64,000 nt of DNA from Scatophagus argus. Lineage: Eukaryota > Chordata > Actinopteri > Scatophagidae. Under the pieces are notes generated by a model, which ran no database searches, was not told the DNA's origin, and saw nothing but the letters and a program-made list of their open reading frames with translations. The DNA lies in contig NC_058513.1 of the NCBI RefSeq assembly GCF_020382885.2, positions 9,705,774-9,769,773 of the forward strand, in the 5' to 3' direction. How positions within the stretch are numbered: the first letter of the stretch is position 1; each line of letters starts with the position of its first letter. This document shows positions 25,526 through 36,425 of the stretch, in pieces. The translations under genes and the position numbers were made by a program.

Positions 25526-27738
25526 CCCAATAATAAAAAAAAAACTAGGGCACTTGGAATTTTACAAATGTGTGAAAAGAAAATCCAAACTAGTGACAAA
25601 TTTAAACAGAGCAGTTGTGCAAGGGGTGAAAAAAGCAAACTGCCAGTCGTGTTTGCATAAGACATCAGGAGACAGCAACATACCAAAATGTCATGTAATG
25701 AGAGATAAGAACGTTACAGTCTCAACCTGCTGTCATTCATCGCTAAGCATCACATTATTAACATCACATTACAGGCACAGTAGTATTCGTGCCACTCTTT
25801 CACTTGTCTGGTGTAGTCTGCTGTATCTACGATCGACAGCCATTAATCATTTTGCCTTATCAAATTCATCTGATTTATTAAAAAAAAAAAAGCATAAAAT
25901 CTCAATGAAAGGGGCTTTAATCATGCAAGTCTGGATGTAAACTTTGTGCATATTTGCAACTGTATAAACTGTGATTGTGAAGTGATTGCACATGTTTTGC
26001 ATTGAGACTTTTCACAGTGCATATTAGCGGAAGGAACCATTCTTTTCTGACTTTGTAAACAAATGAACCAGTTCAGTGAAGGGCATTTCTTAATGTCTTT
26101 TCCAGGCTGCAGATATGACCAAAAGCAACAGTGGTTCAGAGTCTCCTGAGGTAAGAGGTGTAACTTAAACCAACAGATTGTGCTATTCTGTAGTCAAACG
26201 TTTTATCATTCGCCATGCTTCTCTCTGTAGACGAACCCCACATCAAATCCCACGTCTGATGTGGATGTCTGGAAAAAACTGACCAACTACCTTTCATCTA
26301 TTCAAAACATCAGTAAGCTAAAGCTTGTTGTTGCATATAATATTTAAAAATGCTGAATGTGGACATACAAATGTGTTGCTGAATCTTGTTTCTTTTCTGC
26401 TTCCACACAGGCTCAGAAATTGAAGTTACAGAGGAGATCTCCATCGATGACCTAATTGGTGATGTAAACCGAGCCGCATATTACCGCTACAAAGGGTCCT
26501 TAACCACCCCTTCATGTAACGAAGCAGTGGTTTGGACAGTCTTTAAAGAGTCTATCAAGGTGGACAAAAACATGGTACGTGCTGTTCTTCATCTTAATGC
26601 TGAAGGTATGCCAAACAGGTGGTGTGAGTCATTGACTTTGAATATAAATAATCTATAAATAGTGCTGTTCCTTGGAACACAAGATGAGAGGTTCAAGATG
26701 AAATAACTTTGGGTTATGAACTGTATTAACAAGTGGCGATCAGTAGCATAGCATGAGATTTATACAACAGGGGTATCTGTGGCAATCTGTTAACCTGTGC
26801 AACTGTCACCGTTTTCCTGTAATATTTGTTCCGCTGTATCACGAGACAATCAGCAGCCACAACAATGAGCTTACAGGGTGGATTGCGATGCCACAGTGTT
26901 ATCTGATACTAAAGTTTCTCTATGGTTGCACATCACTGACAAAAGCATCTGACAATGAAAGAATGACTGAGATTAAAATCTACCTCTCTAGTTTTAGCCA
27001 AAAATTGTTCAACCAATGCAGGTGAGAAATATTTAAGTCATCTAAAAGGTCAGTCATTGTTTCATTTCAAATTGTATGGGCTGGAGTTCAATCATTCAAC
27101 AGTAGAAATTAAGTATCCTTGTACCTGTTTTAGTACCTCGTTTATCCCGGGGGTTACATTCTAAAAATAACCTGCAATAGGCAAAATCCGCGAAGTAGTC
27201 AGCTTTATTTTTTACAGTTATTATATATGTTTTAAGGCTGTAAAACCCCTCACCACACACTTTATACACTTTTGTGTATAAAATGTTAATGCCTGTCCGG
27301 CATTAACATTTTTTCACATTTCTCTCTTGTTTAAACACTGTCAAAGTTCAAACCTTTGTAGATTTAAAAAAATAAATTATTATTAAAGTATTATAGAATG
27401 AAACCAAAAATCAAAACGCAGAACACAATGAGCGTTCATAAGCTGTTGAGAGAAAAAAAAAAGCATGCAAAATTGCACTAAATAAAATCTGCGAGGCAGC
27501 GAAAGGTGAACCACGATGATTTTCCTGTTTTGACTGAAACTAAATCAGCTGCTGTTGGCTCCCCTGTAAAACAAGAAAGATAAACATGTCACTCAGAGAC
27601 CTTAAAAAATGCAGTTCAAAAACTCAAGCAAGAGCCCTATTTATTTATGCATAGTTGAATGGTGTCACAGTAATAATGAAAGCCAGTAATCTTTAGGCAG
27701 TCTGTAAGTAATGGCTACAGTGTGTGTGTGTGTGTGTA

Positions 27739-27791
<53 letters not shown>

Positions 27792-28958
27792 ATAATTCAC
27801 ACCCATGATGAGTTTGACTGGCTAAAAAGACCCGAGAGCCTTCACCTTATTTATTTGTAAGCAAAAAAAAAAAAAAAAAAAACGCACAGAATTTTAAAAT
27901 CTAATTTCCACAGTAACCCAAGTGTATATAGTTTTGAGTTTAGAACTTGAATGCACCATAAACTCCTGGCTCTGTGTGTGTATCAAACTCCAACACAAGA
28001 CAGCAGTGTAAATGACACCAGAACCCGGTAGAGACTTGGCACAGGTTTCTATTATATAACTGTTTTGGTACAAACACTGCCTGACGCTGAGCCTTCCCGG
28101 ATTCACTTTTTAATTTCGGATCCTGTTGATGCATATGCGACCAGGGCAGCCACTCTGGGAATTTCACCCAGAGAATACCACACAGGTTCTTTGGTTTAAC
28201 GTAAGAAGGAGCAGAGAGGTGAATTTCTAGTTTTGCAAAAATATAACTTTTATTTAGACAGATTTATTATGACATTATGAGATGCCAGCTTGGCTTAAAA
28301 TCTCACTACAAAAATATACTCTCTACTAAAAAAAAGTATAAGGAAAGTGCTAAGTGCATATGCCAGAGCTATTTAACAAAAAGCAGAAAAGTGTACCTCA
28401 ACTATACATCGCCATTCATGGCAGTGCAGGATCAGGAGAGAGTGAGGAAAACCTACCACTGGCTGTCTGCAGCTACATTTAAAGATGATCAGGAAGTGAT
28501 CCAGCCTCGGCTGTTAGGAATCAGTACTGATTAGAGGGGCGTGGCTGAGCTGCCAGTGGAAGGAGGGGGGACTCTACCTATCACACATAATCAAAATTGG
28601 CTTTTATATGTGCACAACAGCCTTCACCATCATAACAGGTTACAGCCCGTGGTTAACTAGTGCAAGCACATAGTCTCATTTCTTAGATAAAGCAGTGGCC
28701 TTTTAAAGGATGTACATCGAGTCAAGATAATGGATTCAACTTCAGTTTGTCCTAAATGACATCTAACATTTACTTTAACACCCCCAGATTATGATGTTCC
28801 CGACTCAGACAGGATATCATGACGTGTTTCGGCCTGCACAGCCTGTGAATAGCAGGACAATCTACACTACCGCATCAGCATCCAGCGCTCCTGCTCCCAT
28901 CCTACTGCCTCTGCTGCTGGCATTTCTCTGTGCCTTTTTCACACAATCGCATTTGTAA
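20169..28958 (+). CDS. two-domain (tandem) CA4-type carbonic anhydrase, predicted GPI-anchored
   Basis: Predicted 583 residues from 16 exons: 20169-20223, 20619-20651, 20740-20916, 21097-21248, 21352-21441, 21539-21602, 22700-22863, 23999-24104, 24194-24220, 24321-24497, 24917-25071, 25174-25263, 26106-26150, 26231-26312, 26411-26574, 28788-28958. Carbonic anhydrases interconvert CO2 and bicarbonate using zinc. Residues 1-18 or so are a signal peptide. Domain 1 (about 20-280) has zinc ligands H115, H117, H141, shuttle H87 and SLTTPNC. Domain 2 (about 281-555) has H375, H377, H402, shuttle H347 and SLTTPSC. Both keep the CA4 cysteine pairs (WCYTGC and WCYDDHC; Cys before QSPI; Cys after TTP). 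Only domain 2 ends in a hydrophobic GPI-type tail ([15 protein letters not shown]). The domains are joined in frame by an 89-base intron with good splice sites. All joins keep phase. A poly(A) signal is at 29408-29413. The fused model needs RNA support; two genes is the alternative. Confidence 0.85.
24105..24193 (+). other. short intron joining the two carbonic anhydrase domains
   Basis: Donor 'ccca|gtgagt' after LPP, acceptor 'cttctag|gtcattgg' before HWCYDDHC. The phase is +1 on both sides, creating a Ser codon. At 89 bases it is too short to be a plausible intergenic region holding a terminator, a promoter and a signal-peptide exon. None of these is visible in it. Confidence 0.8.
25499..25546 (+). 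repeat. poly-C/poly-A low-complexity tract in carbonic anhydrase intron
   Basis: A run of about 19 cytosines followed by adenine-rich sequence, in the intron after the exon ending 25263. It is a simple repeat and may be length-variable or mis-sequenced. Confidence 0.9.
27130..27530 (+). mobile_element. candidate non-autonomous DNA transposon
   Basis: Near the left end it reads 'aatccgcgaagtag' and near the right 'aatctgcgaggcagcgaaaggtgaaccacga'. The same CpG-containing phrases bracket a known class of degraded animal DNA-transposon repeats. There is no transposase reading frame. It lies in the last intron of the tandem carbonic anhydrase gene. Ends are approximate and the superfamily is uncertain. 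Confidence 0.5.
27719..27786 (+). repeat. (TG)n(TA)n microsatellite
   Basis: About nine tg units grade into a long uninterrupted ta run. Intronic in the tandem carbonic anhydrase gene. Confidence 0.95.
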
Positions 28959-31641
28959 GAAGGTCTCCTACCTGGAACTATTGTAAAAAGTATATTGCAC
29001 TAATTACCTGTCTTGCACTGTTCAAATCATCATTCCAAGTAATAAGTACTTGGAATGCTTTGTCTTTCAGTGATGATCTTTATTGACATGGCCTACAGCG
29101 TTACAAAACCACTATACTGTATAATCTCATAATCCAGATAAGAATAGGCTGGCTTATTAAATACTATACTACTATTAAGTACTATCATGTTGGACCGAGC
29201 TGACCGACCTGGGTATAGTTGGAATTTTTGTTAGGATGTTCTTTTGACTAATCGGATTACTGCACACAGATATCACCTCTGGATTTGTAGTGTGGGTGCT
29301 ACTTGATCTAATGGTATGCCTGTTTGTTTTATCAAAACATGTAAAGTATGATATAAAATGAAATGAATGCGCCACCAATTACAGTTGTTGACCACAAATA
29401 AGGAGGAAATAAAAAAGAAAATAATTTATTATTGCAGTGTGCTCCTGTGAATGTTCTTGTGCTTTTGAATGAGAATTGTGTTGTTGTAGTCACTTAAAAC
29501 AAATTAAACATTGTATTGGTACTGTTCGAATGCTTCTTTGAATTATGCCACTTATTGCTGATGGTTTCTGCCATTCAGTTGCAGCCTAGAAGATTAATAT
29601 AAGCTAGATTTCTGTATAGAACTCTGGTAATATTTATCATGAATGCATAGAAGAGCTTTAGTTACAAAGACATTTCATCTCTCATCCAAAAGGCTATATA
29701 ATATAACCAAATAGAGCAGGTCTAGACCAGATTTGTAAATTAGTTGTACACATTCCCCTTTGGTTTCTCAGTTTAACAACATTCTGGATGTTGTTTAAAT
29801 TCCTCTGACCTCCACCACAGCATTTATGACCAAATACCCTACATTGCTTAACATAATGAGCTTTAAGTGGGCTCAAGGAGGAGCTTATCAAACCCCATTT
29901 CTTCCAATGAGAAGCTCGCTATGAAGTTGTTTTCTAAATATTTACTGGTTACTCAATATATGTCTCCTAGGTCTCAGTCTTTTTGTTAATTATTCATGAA
30001 CAGGAAAAACAAGTAAAACTGGGAGTGGAAACTAACAATAAAAAGTTTGGGATTTTATCATTCAACATACAAATGGTTTGAATTAAAATGGCACTTGTAC
30101 GGCTGGCTGATTCACAGAGGAGTGGTGAGTAATCATACTCACTGCTGCATGCTTCTTTATAGAAATACCTGGTACTACTACCTGTTGGATAGCTGCCACC
30201 AAAATTGTCACTGTGTCAGCTCTTATTGGAAATCTAAATGAAATCAACAACTGCTACAGCAGTTGCAGGTGCCTGTGCAATTACAAACCCATTAATGCTG
30301 GTGTCATGTTTCCAAACTGTCTGAGCTGATGTGATGTGATGTGATGACAAACAAGGTATTTGTACAACAAATCACAGTGGATTTGAATGATAATTGCGGC
30401 AGTAAGAGTCAGTGAGTGAGGAAAAAGAAAAGTGTCCCCAGAACACTTTTATATTTTTCAGGATTTCACTGTGTTTATAGTTCCAGATTCTCAAAACCTG
30501 GACACTTTCCTTTGTGCCACAGAGAGGAAGAGTGAGCAGACTTGAACAGTATTGTTACATTGAGGGTGGGGTTGATATGTATGACACTCATGACATCCCA
30601 TTATGCATCCAGTACAACTGGTTTTCGCAAAGAGTAAAAATTCATGTAAGAAGACATCCAAATGACTCCTCTGTCCGCTTAAGTAATCATTTGAAATAAT
30701 TATTCTCCTAAGAGATTAGTGAACAAGTGGTTGTCTCAGATTCAAATACCTTCTTTGAGTTAACATTATTCAGATATTGTTTTTTATTCTGTTGCATTAC
30801 AGGACAACAGTCCAATGATAACTGGCATTGACAAAGAAATTTGTTTGTAGATGGCTTTGAATTAAATAGTTTTATTGAGTCTTACACACTTGTAGCCACA
30901 TTATTCAGCTGAAAAAGTACAATGGGATCAGCTGCGAGTTTTAATTAATGTGGATCCAAAGACAATTCTTGCAAAGTTCTCTGTCCTCGGATCAGTCCCA
31001 GCCTGACCCTTTTCTGACATCCTCTGTTTGTCGCCCCCGTCCTATTTTTAAATTGTCTGCAATTTTATTTATTTAATTTTACTGCACGTAATTACGTAAC
31101 TACACACTTAGACCTACCTCATCTGTCGCTGCAATGCTGGTAGGTGGTGCCTGTTGTTCGTTATTAGTTATTAATTCAACCCTTACGTCTTAGAAGAAGC
31201 CCCAGAACATGTTTGCAGGCATTTTATCGCCGAGTCAGACGTCAGTAAGAGGCGGTAACCGATCGGCTTCTGATCGAGCCAATAAAACGCGGCAGGATGA
31301 GGCTCTGCGATCGTTAGACAGAGAGGTGCACAGGTGCGTGAAAGAAGGTAAGACACACTGCTGCTCAGGTTCAGCTGCGGATTAAGCCCCTTCACCTCTG
31401 AAAGCGCACTTACGGCGCTCTTTTTTTTTTTTTTTTTCCACTGCACAGTTTTTAAATTATCTTTTTGTCTTGATATTTTAAATTTTTTCACCATTTGACT
31501 TATTGTGCTAAAACAATTTAATCAGTCTCACTCAGGCATTTGTATGGCCACTGGTGCATTTTCTTTCTGATGATTTTAATGATTCTAGGTGTCCACTGGT
31601 TTTGGTGGATCGGGAGAAACTGACTTTTTGTGTTATTTTAG
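28959..31641 (+). other. intergenic region between the two carbonic anhydrase genes
   Basis: Holds the 3' UTR of the tandem gene (AATAAA at 29408-29413) and, at its right end, the promoter and 5' UTR of the next gene. I found no recognisable coding exon between them. Confidence 0.6.
31270..31348 (+). promoter_or_regulatory. candidate promoter and 5' non-coding exon of the single-domain carbonic anhydrase
   Basis: A CpG-containing block with a CCAAT box (gagccaataaaa) is followed by 'cagagaggtgcacaggtgcgtgaaagaag|gtaaga', a strong donor ending at 31348. The coding exon at 31642 is preceded directly by 'gttattttag', an acceptor abutting the ATG. A 5' UTR exon spliced onto the start codon is therefore likely. 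The transcription start is not determined. Confidence 0.45.
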
Positions 31642-33422
31642 ATGAACTGGCTTGTAGGTGTCCTCGCTGTGTGCGTCCTCGTACCCAGCATCCAGTGTGC
31701 CTCAGATACAATTGGTAGGTATTTCTGACATTTTTTTTCAGCTTGGCTTTATACTGATCCTCTGGATAAAGTGAGTTTGTAACTAAATGGTTTCTTTCCT
31801 CCTCCAGAGTGGTGTTATCATCTGCCAACCTGCAGTGAGTAATCTCTGCTTATCTTCAAATGTCTACAGTGTCAACTTACCATTTTAACCACAGATCCTC
31901 TTCAGCCACTAAAAGACTTTTTTCCTGTTTACAGATGACACTACCTGGCCAACCATTGCTCCTCAGTATTGCAGTGGCTCCCGGCAGTCGCCCATTAATA
32001 TCGTCTCAGCATCTGCCCAACCTAATGCCAACCTGACTGCATTCACCTTTCGTAACTTCAGTAGCACTACTGCCTTGAATAAGATTGAAAACACCGGCAA
32101 GACAAGTGAGTTGTACTTGGCTATACAAGAAGGAATTAATAGTGAAGCCTTGGCACTTGACAATTTATTTTTGTTGGAAGTGTTAAGCCAAGAATGTACA
32201 CTCCTTTGTGCCCAAAACACAAATTTTCATGTTGTACCATTATCTTTTGTACAGTCACCGATCACAGATTTTGAGCAGTGACTCTGGTGTCACCTGCTGA
32301 GCTTTTCCAGCTTCTTGAGCTTTTTTTGTTCCTCCTCCCTCCAGTTAAAGTCACCTTTAACAGTGGTGTTGGCGTTTCGGGTGGAGATTTGCCCGAGGCC
32401 TATGACAGCCTCCAGTTCCACTTGCATTGGGGTAATGGCTCGTCTGTCCCAGGCTCCGAGCACACTGTGAATGGCAAGCGCTATCCCATGGAGGTACTGC
32501 ACAATCTCTGTTTCATGTCGAGCTGTATTAGTTTCGTCAATACAGACATGTTAAGATATCTTTTCTTTGCTTCACCCTTCAGTTACACATTGTGAACATC
32601 AAGTCATCCCACAATGGGAACACAACTCAGGCCATTGCAGACTCTACAGGCCTTGCTGCTCTCGGTTTTTTTATTGAGGTGAGAAAGGAGAAGTTTCTCT
32701 GATGCCAAAATACTGTATTATACTTGAGCCTAGTTTAAACAATGTGTATACTTTTTTTTCTTTTCTTTTTTTTAATAAAAAAGGAAATGTCAGGTAATGC
32801 AACGGGCCAACCTGAAAGCTGGAAAACTTTGACTTCCTACCTGGCCAACATCACGCAGAGCGGTAAGGAAATGTTTTACTGTTGTGGAAAGAAAGGAAAA
32901 AAAAAAAAGAGCTTATGTTTCAAAATGTGAGTAAGATGTGTCAGCTGCAGTCCCTTAAGAGATCTTAATTCCTCCTCCAGGCCAGTCTGCTTCATTGGCT
33001 CCTGGAATTTCACTGGACGATCTCCTGACTGGGGTGGATCGTGAAAGTTACTACCGTTATCTTGGTTCCTTGACCACCCCCACTTGCAACGAGGCTGTGA
33101 TTTGGACTGTGTTCAAGGATTCAGTCAAAGTCAGCAAAGATTTGGTGAGTTTATTTTATTTATTTTTTTTTGTTTGCATTTGAAAGATGGTCAGCATAAA
33201 TACTGTGTTTCACTCAACTAACTAGTTAAATCTCATCTCCAGATTGACCTCTTCAGCACCACATTACACGTCTCCAACAGCTCGTCGCCTTTAATGATCA
33301 ATGTCTACAGAAACATCCAGCCATCACAACGGGTTACAACACAGGCTGCACGCAGCTCTGCCTCCACAACCTGCTACTCTCTGGGGCTGATGGCCCTGAG
33401 CCTTGCTCTGGGGAGGAGTTAA
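31642..33422 (+). CDS. ca4: CA4-like carbonic anhydrase, single domain, GPI-type; shuttle His replaced by Lys
   Basis: Predicted 312 residues from exons 31642-31714, 31808-31834, 31935-32105, 32345-32493, 32583-32678, 32784-32862, 32981-33144 and 33243-33422. It has a signal peptide (MNWLVGVLAVCVLV...), the CA4 disulfide cysteines (WCYHLPTC, Cys before SGSRQSPI, TTPTC), zinc ligands H116, H118 and H142, the Glu of SEHT and the Thr pair of SLTTPTC. The catalytic zinc site is therefore intact. A short hydrophobic tail after a small-residue stretch (YSLGLMALSLAL) suggests a GPI anchor on the outer cell surface. Position 64 (CA II numbering) is Lys (K89, ENTGKT) where the neighbouring gene has His, and position 143 is Ala where it has Val. 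Exon phases match those of the tandem gene, so the two are paralogues. Candidate poly(A) signal at 34258-34263. Which teleost ca4 copy it is cannot be told here. Confidence 0.9.
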
Positions 33423-36400
33423 AAAAACTAAAAAACGAGATGGGAGGGTGGTCTGAATCTGTTGTGTGTCAGCAACTTGTAGTGTTGCTGGTAAACTTGT
33501 TGGCAATGGGGGTATGCCCTTTTTTCACCATCATTTATCACTTTCCCCATGTAATTGGTCTGATTTCAGCCTTGTCAATACATAAAATATGCACTCTACG
33601 AATCATGAGTGCCTTTAATTAAAGACGCACAAAGTATTTTCACATCCAAGTACGTCTGAGCCAACACCTTTCCATCTGGTTCATAATAATGCTGTTCTGA
33701 TGTTAAAAACATTCAATGTGAAGTAATCTGTTGTATGCATATTTGCACCCACTGTACTGCATTTGTTGTGATGCAAACAAGAAGTTAGCAATTTGTTTTG
33801 AATAATTCAGGTAACTCGTGTCTGTCTTTTCAGCTGCCAAAGCTACCTTCAGGTGTCTGAATCTATGCAATTGCACTGCAAGTTTACTGGGAGGATGAAA
33901 TAATGGTGTTTTAGAAATCCACTTTAAATAAGAGTGTAGCAGTATTGAGTTAATGTTGGCATGTATCTGTCTAGAGTTAAAATTGTCAATGGTTGCTATT
34001 GGTAGTTAATTTTACACTTTGTAAATGGATTTTCTAGTATTTTGTTCCCATCAGAGCAGATGCTAGCAGATGACATGTAGCCATTCTGGCTAACTAAACA
34101 CTCAAAAATGAAACCTCTTTCAGTTGGTGTAATGAAGGATTGATGTGTCCACTCAGTCAGATGAACTTTATTTATCACAATGCTATACACTCCCTTTTCA
34201 ACTTAAGCCCTGTGCTGCACTGCTTGAAAATGTAAACTGAACTGTGACTGTTACCAAAATAAAATAATGGTTTTCAACCACTTCAGTTCTAAGTTTTACT
34301 TTGATAATATGGAACCAATCCAGAAAATGCTGGAAATTTTATAGGCAGTATAACAAAAGGAAAAAAAAAAAACAGCATTGTGTAAAAGCTCTACAGGTAA
34401 TCTCTATTCAGTTGGGCTGAACTTGAGCTAGACACTTGAGATGTGGCTTTTGAGAGTTTGCCTTTGTATTTCAAAACATAAATGACATGAAAGAGCAAAG
34501 TGGGTGTATTTTTATCGCAAACATCTCTGCTTAATTCCAAGTCATTTTGCTTCCTTATAGCTGACGTCTGTGTTGTCTGTTGTTCCTCATTGTGCCAGCT
34601 TACATAAACGTTGTCCACTTAAAGAACATAACAAATACCCATGTGCAAACTTCCCTGAGCAACTTGAATGTGCTCTGAAAAAAAAAAAAAAAAAGATTTA
34701 ACGAGATAACTAGATGTACTGTTACGGTCTCCGTGGTAAGCATGTGCTACTGAAAAATCAGAGCTGTTAGTTCTCATATCAGGTGAATGTGAACCGCGTG
34801 AGTAACAACAGACACCAGTCCATAAGGCACTGTACGTGACTGAGATAAGTGCGTCATGGTCCAGTATGTCCCTAATCAAGATAGCCATCAATGTGCTAGG
34901 ACAGTATATATGGGCCTGTCACTGGAGAATGATGAGCATGCACATGTATTTTGTTATCAAGATTTATCATATGTATATTGTTAGTCATACCTGTGGCTCA
35001 AGAACACAACTGTAGAGATCAAGTGATAATTTACACCCCCCCCCCCCCCCTTTTTTTTTAAAGAATTATGCTATCTGTAGCCAGGGACAAAGCTGAGACA
35101 CACCAAAATGGAATTAATTAATTAATTTAAAGTCTTTTTAATGATGATCTTTCATTATAGTACAAATTTCAAATTATAGTCACATACATCTTTCATTATG
35201 GTCACATATAAACTGTCCAATCTGATGATTTTTTTCCATATGGACTTGCAGCTACAGCACAACATAATGTACAGTAACTGCCCTAACCTGAGAAAGACAT
35301 TACATTTGAATCCAAATCCCAAAAGCCCATCTTTAAGCATTAAGTGATTTACTGACATTTACATCAACAGAGCTCCACCTCAGAAGCTCCACCTCAACAG
35401 GGCTCCACCTCAGAAGCACCACAGTGACAGGTGTCACAAAATGTGAAAATTTATACAGTTTTGATTTTTCCTTTTTTTCTCCGTCATTAATGTCGCCTGT
35501 CATCTCACATACCTGCCGTTCTCCACCTGCACTGTTGTGTCAGTGTGAGTCACCTAACCTCCTCACCTCCCAGCACAGATATTTTCCATTTCCTCAACAT
35601 TTCCCCTGCATACATTTCAGCCCTCTTTCCTCTTGTTCAAGACCACAGCTTGTTGCTTAGTTTTCCCCAGCCATCTGATTTCCTGTTGCTGAACTCTACT
35701 TTAAACTCTTACCAAACTCTTTACACTGATCACTTTCAACTGTTCTGCCTCTGAGTCCTGGATGTGATTTCGCTTTACTGTGTGCCGAAACTGTACAATA
35801 CCTTCAACCATGAGCATCAACAAAATCAACGAAAAGATGATTTCTTTTCTTGATCATGCCCATGTCTTAAAACTGAATATCAAACTCCAGAATATAGAAA
35901 TCACCTGACTAACCACATTTCCTGCTTTACAACACACCGTCTGCAAGTTTAACTACCAAAGTGTTTCTGTTTGCATTGTGCACATGAATCTACTTTTGAG
36001 TTTTTGTTTTCTTTTTAAGAGCTCTGGCAAAGAAACTGACTATTGTACTTAAGAATGTTTGTGTCACCTGTTTACTGTCCAAACATATAGACGTGGTGTA
36101 AGGCCTCATTAAGGGAGTGGCCCTTGAGCTGGATTTATATGCTGAATTCCCATGCATCCTCCTACACAGGCTCTGTGTAATCCAATACTCCTTTGGCAAC
36201 ATGGAGGGAGGAGGCAAATGTACTATTTTCATGGGTCAGCAATGTGGTCTGATAAAGTAAGTATTCATGTCTCATGTTCAAGTATAAATCTGACGTGTCT
36301 GTTTATGACACTAGTTTGTAATTTGAAACCAGCGTGTGATTATTTTATTTATTTATCACCCTTCGGTGGAATAAGTGGAGCAATAGAAAATCAGACCAAA

Positions 36401-36425
36401 GCCAAAAAATTTAAAACTCGGGTGA
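33423..36425 (+). other. convergent intergenic region between ca4-like and mmp25
   Basis: The genes on either side point towards each other. The stretch contains the ca4-like 3' UTR, poly-A and poly-C/T tracts at 34678-34694 and 35035-35060, a two-copy 30-bp repeat near 35366-35422, and a minus-strand AATAAA for mmp25 at about 36344-36349. No other gene is seen. Confidence 0.6.
35366..35422 (+). repeat. two-copy 30-bp tandem repeat
   Basis: The unit 'caacagagctccacctcagaag...' occurs twice in a row with a few changes. It is a small minisatellite with no coding potential recognised. Confidence 0.7.

Noticed and set aside
24194-28958. Second carbonic anhydrase half as a separate gene
   Set aside because: It has no signal-peptide exon, ATG or promoter before the WCY exon. 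The preceding intron is only 89 bases, with matched phase and consensus splice sites. Kept as the main alternative to test.
30300-30350. 'gatgtgatgtgatgtgatg' short repeat as a possible CRISPR-like or regulatory array
   Set aside because: It is a 5-base simple repeat of a few units. There are no spacers, and CRISPR arrays are not expected in a fish genome.
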